Shown: piece by piece, positions 53,522 through 63,127 of the stretch | How the letters are laid out: each line of letters begins with the position of its first letter | How positions within the stretch are numbered: the stretch's first letter is position 1 | Source: Asanoa hainanensis | GTDB lineage: Bacteria; Actinomycetota; Actinomycetes; Mycobacteriales; Micromonosporaceae | Direction: 5' to 3' | Length of the DNA: 64,000 nucleotides | NCBI RefSeq assembly: GCF_900188485.1 | Contig: NZ_FZPH01000003.1 | Span: 558,001 to 622,000, forward strand | Position numbers and translations under genes: made by a program | Notes under the pieces: generated by a model | Seen by the model: only the letters and a program-made list of their open reading frames with translations | Database searches by the model: none | Told to the model about the DNA's origin: nothing

Positions 53522-54699
53522 GAATCCGCCGGATCAGCGGCGACGAGCGGCTGACCACGTCGTTCCCGCTCCAGTCGTACGCGTTCGACAAGTCGCCGAC
53601 CGAGCACGCCGTCTCCGCGCACTACCGGGAGTTCCTGCCGTACCACTCGGGCAACCACACGCTGGTCGCCGAGGAGGACGGCGTCACCCTGGCCACCGTG
53701 GCGGCCATTCCGATGCAGCAGAACGTACGCGGCCTCGTCCTGCCCATGGCCGGCGTCGCCAGCATCGCGACGCACCCGCTGGCCCGCCGTCGGGGTCTCG
53801 TACGCACGCTGCTCAACCAGCTGCTCGAGGAGATGCGCGACGACGGCAACCCGGTCTCGACGCTCTATCCGTTCCGGCCGTCGTTCTACGCCCGCTTCGG
53901 GTACGTGAACCTTCCGCAGGACCGCACCGCCACGTTCTCGCCGGACGGCCTGGCCGGCCTGCTCCGCGCCGACCTGCCCGGTGAGCTGCGCTGGCGGCGG
54001 ATCGCCGACGGCTACGACGACCACCGGGCGCTGACCCTGCGGCTGCGCGACCGGCTCCACGGGTTCGCGTCGTTCCCCGACTTCCGGGCGGTCTCCCTGC
54101 GCGACGACCGCAAGTGGGTGGTCACCGCCCACGTCGACGGCGAGGTGGTCGGCTCGCTGCCGTACCGGATCGACGACCACCTCGGTGAGCTGTCCGGCGA
54201 CACCCTGTTGCACACGGGTCCGCACGGCCGTGCGCTGGTGCTCAGCTTCCTGGCCCGCCACACCGACCAGGTCGACCGCGTGAAGCTCTCGGTGCTGCCG
54301 GGCGACACGCCGGAACTGTGGGCCGACGACCTGCTGGTCGAGACGACGGCCGACGCGCGGTCGCTCGGCGCGCACGCCCCGATGGCCCGCGTGCTGTCGC
54401 TCGAAGGCCTCGAAGGCATCGAGGCCGGCCCGGTCGCGATCACCGTCGAGGTGGTCGACGACGCGCTGCTGGCCGGCCGCTATCACCTGGACGGCACCGG
54501 AGGCACCCTGCTGGTCGACCGCAGCGACGCGCCGCCGGCCGCGTCGTTGTCCGCCGCAGGCCTGTCGGCGCTGGTCTACGGCGTGCTCGACCCGGTCGAG
54601 ATCGGCCTGCGCGGCCTCGGCACCATCCCGCTGGAAGCCGCCGAGGCCCTGCGCGACCTGTTCCCCGCGCGGCCGCCGTACGTCTTCGCGCAGTTCTAG
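53518..54699 (+). CDS. Eis-like GNAT N-acetyltransferase
   Basis: 393 residues, starting at TTG 53518. The N-terminal part has two GNAT domains; the acetyl-CoA loop is GVASIATHPLARRRGLVRTLL (about 75-95). The C-terminal domain (about 290-393) is the sterol-carrier-like fold that ends the Eis family and closes with a Phe carboxyl terminus, as in Eis. Eis proteins acetylate amines of aminoglycosides, peptides or proteins; the substrate here is unknown. It is coupled to the second GtrA gene and its stop codon overlaps that of the convergent PH-domain gene in the palindrome CTAG. Confidence 0.85.
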   Translation: MRIRRISGDERLTTSFPLQSYAFDKSPTEHAVSAHYREFLPYHSGNHTLVAEEDGVTLATVAAIPMQQNVRGLVLPMAGVASIATHPLARRRGLVRTLLNQLLEEMRDDGNPVSTLYPFRPSFYARFGYVNLPQDRTATFSPDGLAGLLRADLPGELRWRRIADGYDDHRALTLRLRDRLHGFASFPDFRAVSLRDDRKWVVTAHVDGEVVGSLPYRIDDHLGELSGDTLLHTGPHGRALVLSFLARHTDQVDRVKLSVLPGDTPELWADDLLVETTADARSLGAHAPMARVLSLEGLEGIEAGPVAITVEVVDDALLAGRYHLDGTGGTLLVDRSDAPPAASLSAAGLSALVYGVLDPVEIGLRGLGTIPLEAAEALRDLFPARPPYVFAQF

Positions 54700-55256
54700 A
54701 CGGTCTCCGCGCCGTCGGCCGACGCCTCGCGGTGCTCCCGCATGATCTCGCGCATCTCGCCCTCGTCGAGGGTGCCCTTGTCGTGGTCGGCCTCGACGAG
54801 CTCGTAGAGCAGCGTCTGCACCTTCTCGACGTGCGGGATGTCGTGCAGCACCTGCTGGCCGCGCTCCCCCGCCGACTCGATGACCAGCGTGCCGGTGCCG
54901 AGCAGGCGCTCGAGGAAGTGCTGGTTCATCGAGTGGTCGTTGACCCGGCTCAGCGGGATGTCGTGCCGGTCGCGGTTGAAGATGCCGACCTGGAGCAGGA
55001 TCCGCTGATCGGTGAAGACGTAGTGGGTGGTCTGGCGGACCAGCACCGGCCGCAGCAGCAACCAGACCAGCACGACCAGCGCGGCGGCGCCGATGACGAG
55101 CTGCCCGAGGCCGCTCGGCACGAAGACCAGCGCGACCACGGCCGCCGCGACCACGAGGACGGCCAGCAGGATCGGACGGGCGAGCGTCTTCCAGTGCGGG
55201 TGCACGTGGAGCACCACGCGTTCCTCAGTGGTCAACACGTCGTCGGGAAAAGCCAC
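54696..55256 (-). CDS. PH-domain membrane protein (bPH2/DUF304-like)
   Basis: 186 residues. Two adjacent membrane helices (about 28-48 and 52-70) are followed by a bacterial PH domain: YVFTDQRILLQVGIFNRDRHDIPLSRVNDHSMNQHFLERLLGTGTLVIESAGE, the typical YdbS/YdbT core. A charged C-terminal helix rich in Glu/His follows. Such proteins are widespread and their roles are mostly unknown; membrane stress is one suggestion. The 3' end overlaps the Eis-like gene by 4 bases. Confidence 0.85.
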   Translation of the reverse strand: MAFPDDVLTTEERVVLHVHPHWKTLARPILLAVLVVAAAVVALVFVPSGLGQLVIGAAALVVLVWLLLRPVLVRQTTHYVFTDQRILLQVGIFNRDRHDIPLSRVNDHSMNQHFLERLLGTGTLVIESAGERGQQVLHDIPHVEKVQTLLYELVEADHDKGTLDEGEMREIMREHREASADGAETV

Positions 55257-55336
55257 GGCACACCTCCGCGCACACTTTTGTCGGGGTGAACCTACTGCCT
55301 CGCCGCATGGCGGCGTAGTCCCGGAGGTGTCGGGTG

Positions 55337-56218
55337 TCAGCGCAGGTGCAGCACGTCACCCGCGGCGACGGTGCGCTCTCCTTGCGCGGTACGCACGACC
55401 AGCCGGCCGCTGTCGTCGACGCCGGTCGCCTCGCCGGTGAACTCGGCACCGCCCGGCAGCAGCACCCGCACCTCGCGGCCCACCGTGGCGCAGCGGCTGA
55501 GGTAGGCGCCGCGCAGCCCGCTGGCCGAGGCGTCGCCGTCGGCCTCGCGCCAACGCTCGTACCAGGTCGCCAGGCCGCGCAGCGTGGCCCGCAGCAGTGG
55601 GTCGCGGTCGGTCACCTCGGCGCCGGCCAGCCGCAGCGAGGTGGCCTTCGGGCCGCTCGGGCGCTCGGGCAGCTCGTCGGCGCGCAGGGTCACGTTGAGC
55701 CCGATGCCGAGCACGACCGCCGGGCCGCCACCACCGTCGGGCACGCCCTCGGCCAGGATGCCGGCGCACTTCGCGTCGCCGACCAGCAGGTCGTTGGGCC
55801 ATTTGAGGGCGGGCAGCACCCCGTCCGGCAGCTCGGCCAGGCGGATCACCGCCTCCGCGACCGCGACGCCGGCCAGCAGGGGCAGCCACGCGTACGCCTT
55901 CGCCGGCAGCGGCCGCCAGCCCCGCTCGGGCTCGGCGGCACCCGGACGCAGCAGCACGCTGACCGCGATCCCGGCGCGCGGCGGCGACTGCCACGCGCGA
56001 CCCAGCCGGCCCCGGCCGGCGGTCTGGCGCTCGGCGACCTCGACCAACCCTTCGGGGGCTCCTTCCCGGGCGGCTTGGGCGACGTCGGCGTTGGTGGACT
56101 CGGTTTCGGTGCGCACGTCGAGGCTGGTCCACAGCTCGCCAGGGCCGACCAGCGCCCGTTCGAGCGCTCGCGCGTTCAGGGGCGGGCGGTCAAGGTCGGT
56201 GTAAGGCGAGCCAGGCAC
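55337..56218 (-). CDS. birA: biotin--[acetyl-CoA-carboxylase] ligase
   Basis: 293 residues. The active-site loop [13 protein letters not shown] (about 68-80) binds biotinyl-AMP, and LKWPNDLLV (about 137-145) is the second conserved segment. There is no N-terminal winged helix, so it is the monofunctional type without the biotin-operon repressor. It attaches biotin to carboxylase carriers; the carboxyltransferase gene at 56832 is a partner in the same pathway, which explains the neighbourhood. Confidence 0.93.
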   Translation of the reverse strand: MPGSPYTDLDRPPLNARALERALVGPGELWTSLDVRTETESTNADVAQAAREGAPEGLVEVAERQTAGRGRLGRAWQSPPRAGIAVSVLLRPGAAEPERGWRPLPAKAYAWLPLLAGVAVAEAVIRLAELPDGVLPALKWPNDLLVGDAKCAGILAEGVPDGGGGPAVVLGIGLNVTLRADELPERPSGPKATSLRLAGAEVTDRDPLLRATLRGLATWYERWREADGDASASGLRGAYLSRCATVGREVRVLLPGGAEFTGEATGVDDSGRLVVRTAQGERTVAAGDVLHLR

Positions 56219-56240
56219 CCGACAAGCCTACGACCCGAGA

Positions 56241-56729
56241 TCATGCCCGCCGGGCGCCGCCGTAGACCCGCCCGCCTGGGGCCGCGCGCGATGGTGCCGG
56301 ATCAGGCACGGTGACCACCTTGACCCGCGCCCGCGACGGCGGCTGTTGGGCCGCTGCGCCGCGCTGCTGCCGGGTCGGCGGCGGGGTGGGCTCGGCCTCG
56401 GCCGCCCAGGCGCGGCGCCCCTGGGACGACGTCGCTTCCCGTTGCGGCGCGCGGGCACGGCGACCCGGCGGGGTCTGTGCCGCGCGGGCGCGGCGGTCCG
56501 CGGGCGGCGCTGGTTCGGTCGGCGGTGGGCGACGGGCCCGGTTGGTCGGCGTCCGAGCCCGGTCGCGCGGGTGGCGGGCCGGCCCCGGCCGGCCGCCCGC
56601 CACCGGCGTGCGCCCGGGCTTGCCCGGGCCACCGGCCGGGGCGCTCTCGGCGAGCGGCCACAGCAGCCGGTTCATCGTGAGGAGGACGCCGACGCCTCCG
56701 ATCAGGAAGAACAACCCGACGACCATCAT
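56241..56729 (-). CDS. hypothetical single-pass membrane protein with Pro/Arg-rich tail
   Basis: 162 residues from ATG 56729. One N-terminal helix ([19 protein letters not shown], about 1-19) anchors a 130-residue tail that is nearly all Pro, Ala, Arg, Gly and Gln, with Arg-Ala-Arg and Pro-Pro clusters, ending [23 protein letters not shown]. The tail is probably unfolded. No family was recognised. ATG 56762 or GTG 56732 are other possible starts. The gene is divergent from the carboxyltransferase gene and faces birA at its 3' end. Confidence 0.55.
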   Translation of the reverse strand: MMVVGLFFLIGGVGVLLTMNRLLWPLAESAPAGGPGKPGRTPVAGGRPGPARHPRDRARTPTNRARRPPPTEPAPPADRRARAAQTPPGRRARAPQREATSSQGRRAWAAEAEPTPPPTRQQRGAAAQQPPSRARVKVVTVPDPAPSRAAPGGRVYGGARRA

Positions 56730-56819
56730 CACGTGAGCTATAACGAATGGGGCATTCGGCACGAAACGCTAGCCAGGTGTCGAGACCAACCGCACAGCCT
56801 TGATCAGGTCGAGCGTCGT

Positions 56820-56825
56820 TACGAT
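56820..56825 (+). promoter_or_regulatory. -10 element (TACGAT) for the carboxyltransferase gene
   Basis: TACGAT ends 6 bases before GTG 56832; a TTGATC lies 14 bases further upstream at 56800-56805. Confidence 0.5.
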
Positions 56826-56831
56826 CGGGCC

Positions 56832-58421
<1,590 letters not shown>

Positions 58422-58426
58422 GGCTT

Positions 58427-60031
58427 CTAGTGCGCGCCGTAGCGGGCCAGCGGCTCAACCAAGGAACGCTCCTCATAGGACAGATGGCTCAGTAGCGTGT
58501 CGGTCAGCAGGTCGACCTCGGAGCGCAGGCTCTTGAGGTCGCCCTCGCCCGCCACCAGTGCGACCAGCGCCCGGTCGACGTTCTCGATCACCTCGTGGAT
58601 GACCTTGTGCTCGTCCTCCAGGCGCAGGGTCACCGGTGCGAGCCTGGCGTCGGCGCGGCGCAGGTTGGGCAGCATCGAGGCGTCCTCGATGGTGTGGTGC
58701 GTGGTGATCAGGCGGCAGTACGACTCGCAGTAGGTGCCGAGCGTCCAGTTGTTCTGCCGCAGCGTCATCTCGTTGATCGCCGAACGCGCCTCGCCGATGC
58801 CGAGCATGCCGGCCTCGACCTGGTCGATCAGGTCGCGTACCTGGGCCAGCTCCTGCCGGAGGTGGTCGTGGATGTCGATCAGCTGCTGGCCGCGCGCCCG
58901 CTCGTGCCGGCTGTACTTCCGCTCCTCGTCGATCCGCGGCGCCACGGGACGCTCGCTCTCGTCCCAGAGCGTGCGGTCGGAGAGCCGCGTGCCGTCGTCG
59001 GGGGTCGGGGTGAGGCCGAGGCCGGGGATCTCGCCGGATACGACGATCCGGTCTGGCGCCTCTTGGACCGGCGCCGTCTCCGGAGACAGCGCCGGCTCCG
59101 GAGACGGGGCCGGCGTCCTGGGGTGGGCACGTTCGGCCGCGACCAACTCGCGCACTGCCGGCACGACCTCGACCGCGAACCGCTGCGTCGTGGTCGCGTC
59201 GTCGGCGGCCAGGATGAACGCGCTCAGGCCGTGGGTCAGGGCGAGCTCGGCGAGCTGCTCGGCCCAGTCGGCGGGCGAACCCGAGACCCCGCCGCCACCA
59301 CCACCGAACCCGCCGCCGGCCGCCTGCCCGAACACGCCGCTGAAGTTGGCCAGCCGGCGGATCGCCTCGGGCGCCCGACCGGCCTTGACCGCCGCGTCGT
59401 CGATCAGCTTGTTCATCTCCGGCAACTGGTCGGCCTTGACGTAGCCCAGCGTCGGCAGCCAGCCGTCCGCGAGCCGGCCGATCAGGCGCAGCATCCGCGG
59501 CTTGTAGGCGCCGACCCAGATCCCGATGTCGTGCGCCGGCTCGGGACCGACCTTGGCGCCGCGCACCTGGTAGTGCTTGCCGTTCACGCGTACCGACGGC
59601 CCGTCCTGGCCCCAGATCCCGCGGATCACCGCGATGCCCTCTTCGAGCGCCTCGACCGACTCGGCCGGGGTGCGGTGCGGGCCTCCGTTGGCGACGATCG
59701 CGTCCCAGAACGCGCCGGCGCCGAGGCCCAGCTCGACCCGGCCACCGCTGAGCAGGTCGAGGCTGGCGGCGGAGCGGGCCAGCACGGCCGGCGGGCGCAG
59801 CGGCAGGTTGGCCACGTTGGGCGAGACCCGGATCCGCTCGGTGCGACCGATGATCATCGACAGCAGGGTCCAGGTGTCCAGGAACCCGGCCTGGTACGGG
59901 TGGTCCTGCGCCGTCACCAGGTCGAGCCCGGCCTGGTCGGCGATCTGGGCGAGAGCGACGACCCGCTCGGGCGCGTCGGCGCGCGGGGTGACGAACGTTC
60001 CGAACAAGAGCTCATGCCCGTAGTCGGCCAC
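58427..60031 (-). CDS. LLM-class (F420-type) oxidoreductase fused to a hemerythrin-like HHE domain
   Basis: 534 residues. Residues 1 to about 295 are a luciferase-like (LLM) fold, with VTAQDHPYQ, the strand pattern RIRVSPNVANLPLRPPAVLARSAASLDLLSGGR and a Gly-rich loop (GGGFGGGGGG) near 255. A Pro/Glu-rich linker (about 305-345) leads into a helical domain (about 365-534) with His/Glu spacing DIHDH, THHTIEDASMLP, DEHKVIHEVIE and SHLSYEERS, the HHE hemerythrin pattern that binds a diiron centre. Members of the LLM class often use F420H2. The fusion is unusual and suggests an oxygen-linked or iron-linked reaction. It is divergent from a MarR regulator. Confidence 0.85.
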   Translation of the reverse strand: MADYGHELLFGTFVTPRADAPERVVALAQIADQAGLDLVTAQDHPYQAGFLDTWTLLSMIIGRTERIRVSPNVANLPLRPPAVLARSAASLDLLSGGRVELGLGAGAFWDAIVANGGPHRTPAESVEALEEGIAVIRGIWGQDGPSVRVNGKHYQVRGAKVGPEPAHDIGIWVGAYKPRMLRLIGRLADGWLPTLGYVKADQLPEMNKLIDDAAVKAGRAPEAIRRLANFSGVFGQAAGGGFGGGGGGVSGSPADWAEQLAELALTHGLSAFILAADDATTTQRFAVEVVPAVRELVAAERAHPRTPAPSPEPALSPETAPVQEAPDRIVVSGEIPGLGLTPTPDDGTRLSDRTLWDESERPVAPRIDEERKYSRHERARGQQLIDIHDHLRQELAQVRDLIDQVEAGMLGIGEARSAINEMTLRQNNWTLGTYCESYCRLITTHHTIEDASMLPNLRRADARLAPVTLRLEDEHKVIHEVIENVDRALVALVAGEGDLKSLRSEVDLLTDTLLSHLSYEERSLVEPLARYGAH

Positions 60032-60051
60032 TGGTGTACCTCCGAAGACCC

Positions 60052-60067
60052 GGTTGACGCGTCAACC
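60052..60067. promoter_or_regulatory. MarR-type operator O1 (perfect 16-bp palindrome)
   Basis: GGTTGACG-CGTCAACC, perfect, 20 bases from the start of the LLM-hemerythrin gene. Confidence 0.75.
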
Positions 60068-60078
60068 ATAACGCAACT

Positions 60079-60094
60079 GGCTGATACGTCAACC
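60079..60094. promoter_or_regulatory. MarR-type operator O2
   Basis: GGCTGATACGTCAACC matches O1 at 13 of 16 positions and begins 27 bases later, just upstream of the marR -10 hexamer at 60101. Confidence 0.65.
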
Positions 60095-60100
60095 AATGGC

Positions 60101-60106
60101 TATCGT
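60101..60106 (+). promoter_or_regulatory. -10 element (TATCGT) for marR
   Basis: TATCGT ends 6 bases before ATG 60113. Confidence 0.5.
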
Positions 60107-60112
60107 CACAGG

Positions 60113-60625
60113 ATGGCCACCAACGCAACCCGGGCCCGGGCTCTGAGCGCGCGCGAGGAGCGGGCCTGGGACGGCTACCGCCGGATGCAGTCGCTGCTGT
60201 CCAGCCAGCTCAACCGCCAGCTGATCCAGGAGACCGGGCTCTCCCACGCGGACTACGCGATCCTGTCCGCGCTGCTCGCCGCGCCGGACCACCGCCTGCG
60301 CGGGCTCGCGCTGCGCTGTGAGGTGCAGTGGGAGAAGAGCCGGCTCTCCCATCACCTGGGCCGGATGCAGACCCGCGGCCTCGTGCTGCGGGAGGACTGC
60401 GTCGAGGACTCGCGCGGCGCCGTGTTCCGGCTCACCGAGGCCGGCCGCGCGGCGGTCGAGGCCGCCAGCGACGACCGGGTGGCCGCCGTCCGGACGTACC
60501 TGCTGGATCTGCTCACCCCCGACCAGCTCGACGCGCTCTCCGAGATCAGCGGCGCGGTGCTGGCCCGGCTCGCCCAGGACGACCCGCACCGGCGCGCGGT
60601 CGCCGAGCTCGCGCGCGGCGTCTGA
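60113..60625 (+). CDS. MarR-family transcriptional regulator
   Basis: 170 residues. The winged helix is clear: DYAILSALLAAPDHRLRGLALRCEVQWEKSRLSHHLGRMQTRGLVLREDC with the wing EDSRGAVFRLTEAGRAAVE (about 47-124). N- and C-terminal helices would form the dimer. Two GTTGACG/CGTCAAC palindromes in the shared promoter region are probable operators, so it would repress itself and the divergent LLM-hemerythrin gene; the inducer is unknown. Confidence 0.9.
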   Translation: MATNATRARALSAREERAWDGYRRMQSLLSSQLNRQLIQETGLSHADYAILSALLAAPDHRLRGLALRCEVQWEKSRLSHHLGRMQTRGLVLREDCVEDSRGAVFRLTEAGRAAVEAASDDRVAAVRTYLLDLLTPDQLDALSEISGAVLARLAQDDPHRRAVAELARGV

Positions 60626-60628
60626 GCC

Positions 60629-61576
60629 TCAGCAGGGCGTCGTAGCGGCGGCGCACAGCCACGCGGCGGTTCGGGCACCGAGCTTCTCGGGGCTGATCGC
60701 CTTGGCGCTGCCGCTGACCAGCTCCACGGTGGTGACCAGGTCGCCGACCCGCACCACCAGCACCGTCGACCCGCCCAGGTCCGCGTCCTGGTCGCCGGTC
60801 ACGGCGGTCATCAGGTGCTGGTACAGCAGGGAGTCGTCGCCGGCGAAGCCCCGGTCGACCAACACCCAGACGTGTGAGGTGCTGACCTTCGTCCGCTTCG
60901 CCGTGTCGGCGTTGACCGAGGACACGTACTTCGGGCAGGCCTCCACGGCCTCCACGGCCTCGTCGACGAGCTGCCGCGCACCGGTGCCGGGCAGCCGCAT
61001 CACCGTCTGGTGCAGCACCGCCGTCGCCGTCTCGGGTCGCCCCTCGATCGTCGGCGGATACTCGACGGTCTGCTGCCGGCGGAACTCGTACACCCCTTTG
61101 TAGGTGCGCACCTTCGGGTACGTCGGGCAGGGCGTGAGGGTGAACGCCCAGTTGCCGACCGGCTGCTTCTGGTCGGCCGTGCTGCGGGAGGCGATCAGTC
61201 CCGGGCCGATGTCCTCGGGGCTCAGCAGCGCCTCGGGCGGAATCCAGGCCGGGTCGTGCGGCCCGACGGTCTTCGGCGCCAGCGTCGGTGCGGGCGGCGG
61301 CTCCGGCGCTGCGGTCGCCGTCGATGCCGGGGCTTGCGTCGCCGCCGGAGGTGGAGCCGCTGCCGCGCCGAAGAGGTCGGCCGGCTCGGTCCGCGCCTGG
61401 AACGGCCGCATGGACGCGACCCAGACACCGGACAGCAGCAGGAGTACGGACAACGAGGCGGCCAGGGCGGACCGGCGGCTGCGACGGCGGGCGATCCGGC
61501 GCAGCGCCTCGCCCTCGGGCCACTCGACCCGGCCGAGCTCGGCGGCCAGGCGTTGGGTCAGGTCCGGATCACGCAT
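60629..61576 (-). CDS. membrane-anchored protein, probable partner of the adjacent ECF sigma factor
   Basis: 315 residues. A cytoplasmic N-terminus of about 37 residues ends in a very basic RRIARRRSRRS; one membrane helix (about 40-58); an Ala/Pro/Thr-rich linker (about 70-105); then an extracytoplasmic domain of about 200 residues with Cys residues in FTLTPCPTYP and VEACPKYV and a final Cys-Ala-Ala-Ala-Thr-Thr-Pro-Cys. No zinc anti-sigma motif is present. It overlaps the sigma factor gene by 8 bases, which is the typical place for an anti-sigma factor, but that role is only inferred from position and topology. Confidence 0.72.
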   Translation of the reverse strand: MRDPDLTQRLAAELGRVEWPEGEALRRIARRRSRRSALAASLSVLLLLSGVWVASMRPFQARTEPADLFGAAAAPPPAATQAPASTATAAPEPPPAPTLAPKTVGPHDPAWIPPEALLSPEDIGPGLIASRSTADQKQPVGNWAFTLTPCPTYPKVRTYKGVYEFRRQQTVEYPPTIEGRPETATAVLHQTVMRLPGTGARQLVDEAVEAVEACPKYVSSVNADTAKRTKVSTSHVWVLVDRGFAGDDSLLYQHLMTAVTGDQDADLGGSTVLVVRVGDLVTTVELVSGSAKAISPEKLGARTAAWLCAAATTPC

Positions 61577-62075
61577 CCGCCACCTCACCCAGCTCGACGG
61601 AGAGCAGCCCGGCCAGCGCGGCCCGGCCGCGGGCCAGGCGGGCCTTCACGGTGCCCTCGGGCGCGCCCGTCTCCCGGGCCACCTCGGCGACTGGCATGCC
61701 CATCAGGTAGTAGAGCGCGATCGCGGTGCGCTGCTCCTCCGGCAGCCGGCGCAACGCCGCCACGACCTCGACCGTGTCGGTGTTCGGCGGCGGCACCGAC
61801 TCGACCGCGCCGTGCCGCAGGTAGGCGCGGGCCCGGCTGCGCAGGCTCCGCCAGCGGCTGACCGCGATCCGGGCGGCGACCACTCGCATCCACGCCTCGG
61901 GGTCGTCGTAGTCACGCACCGTCGACCAGCGCTGCCAGGCCCTGATGTAGGCCTCCTGCACGGCGTCCTGCGCCTCGGACAGATCGCCGGTCAGCACGTA
62001 GACGAAACCGAGCAGCCGCTGCCGGCTGGCCCGGTAGAACTCGTCGAAGTCCGCCCCGTCCACGAAGACCAACAC
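61569..62075 (-). CDS. ECF sigma factor, SigE-family
   Basis: 168 residues from GTG 62075, usual for this small group. Region 2: FDEFYRASRQRLLGFVYVLTGDLSEAQDAVQEAYIRAWQRW, and region 4: LRRLPEEQRTAIALYYLMGMPVAEVARETGAPEGTVKARLARGRAAL. It directs RNA polymerase to a small regulon. Its gene sits between an M50-like membrane protease gene and a membrane-anchored protein gene, all on one strand. An alternative start at GTG 62063 removes four residues. Confidence 0.88.
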   Translation of the reverse strand: MLVFVDGADFDEFYRASRQRLLGFVYVLTGDLSEAQDAVQEAYIRAWQRWSTVRDYDDPEAWMRVVAARIAVSRWRSLRSRARAYLRHGAVESVPPPNTDTVEVVAALRRLPEEQRTAIALYYLMGMPVAEVARETGAPEGTVKARLARGRAALAGLLSVELGEVADA

Positions 62076-62100
62076 GCACGAGCGGCGAAGTTGGTTGCCG

Positions 62101-62841
62101 CTACGTGGCGATTCCCGCAGCGCGCAGGACCGGCTCGGCCAGCAGGTAGCCGCCGACCAGCAGGGCGACGAGGGCGACCGCACCGAACAGGGTGACCCAG
62201 AGGAGCGCCGGCACGTGGGTGACCCGGGCGAGTTGGTCGGCGTCCGAGTCGGGCAGCCGGCCCCGGCTGCGCAACGTCTGGAGCTCGCCGACCGGGCGCA
62301 CGCCGCCGATCAGCAGGAACCAGACCGCGAGGTACGCGAAGATCGCCTGCACCTGCGGCGAGCCGAACCAGGAGACCGCGAACACCACGGCACCGGTCAG
62401 CACGACCGAGAAGACGCCGTACGGGTTCCGGATCAGCATCAGCATCGCCAGCAGCAACACGACCGTGACCCAGAGCAGCAGCGTGATGTGGTTGCCGCCG
62501 AGCAGCAGCGCACCGCCCAGCCCGAGCAGCGACGGGGCCACGTACCCGCTGAACAGGGTGATCGCCATGCCCGGACCCGTCGGCCGCCCGGCCGACAGGG
62601 TCAGCCCCGACGTGTCGGAGTGCAGGCGCACGCCGCGCAGCCGGCGCCCGGTGAGCACGGCCGCCAAGGCATGACCGCCCTCGTGGGCGATGGTGATCGC
62701 GTTGCGGGCCACCCGCCACGGACCGCGCACCGCGACCACGGCCAGGGCCAGCAGGGCGGTCACCACGACCAGCCAGGAGGGTGGGTCGGGTTGGGCGCCG
62801 AACAGGCGATCCCAGATGTCCGTCACCTCGTCGAGCCGCAT
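62101..62841 (-). CDS. M50-like membrane metalloprotease
   Basis: 246 residues from ATG 62841. About six hydrophobic segments. The zinc motif HEGGH (H53, E54, H57; HExxH) lies at the start of the second helix, as in site-2-type (M50) proteases, followed by GRRLRGVRLHSDTSGLT, a pattern of the M50B-like actinobacterial family. A clear LDG-type second ligand motif was not seen, so catalysis is not certain. Its gene precedes an ECF sigma gene by 25 bases, hinting at regulated proteolysis. The longer frame adds an Arg-rich stretch that overlaps the small gene at 62856. Confidence 0.78.
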   Translation of the reverse strand: MRLDEVTDIWDRLFGAQPDPPSWLVVVTALLALAVVAVRGPWRVARNAITIAHEGGHALAAVLTGRRLRGVRLHSDTSGLTLSAGRPTGPGMAITLFSGYVAPSLLGLGGALLLGGNHITLLLWVTVVLLLAMLMLIRNPYGVFSVVLTGAVVFAVSWFGSPQVQAIFAYLAVWFLLIGGVRPVGELQTLRSRGRLPDSDADQLARVTHVPALLWVTLFGAVALVALLVGGYLLAEPVLRAAGIAT

Positions 62842-62855
62842 GGCCCGCGACAGTA

Positions 62856-63065
62856 CTACGCGTCGCGGCTCATGGGCACGGCCGTGGTGGCGGGCGTGCG
62901 CCGCAGCCGCGCCGCGCAGGCGGCCAGCGCGCCGCCGGTCGCCAGGCACAGGAGGGTGATCAGCACGGTGAGTCCCGCGTTGACCACGACGAGCAAGAGG
63001 TCGCCGATCGCGACCAGCGCCCAGAGCAGATAGCTCGGAATAGAGCCGTGTCGCCGGTGAACCAT
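62856..63065 (-). CDS. small hypothetical membrane protein
   Basis: 69 residues. ATG 63065 is preceded by a near-perfect ribosome-binding site (GGAGGTGA) 5 bases away. The first 11 residues are basic and polar (VHRRHGSIPSY), then two membrane segments (about 12-30 and 33-50), then a short Arg/Ala-rich tail. Not recognised. It lies between the kinase gene and the M50-like gene, 14 bases before the latter, so it belongs to that operon. Confidence 0.75.
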   Translation of the reverse strand: MVHRRHGSIPSYLLWALVAIGDLLLVVVNAGLTVLITLLCLATGGALAACAARLRRTPATTAVPMSRDA

Positions 63066-63127
63066 CTCGTCACCTCCTTCCGTCCCGCGGGTGTCATTAC
63101 CCAACGGGACCGGAGGCAATCCGGGTT

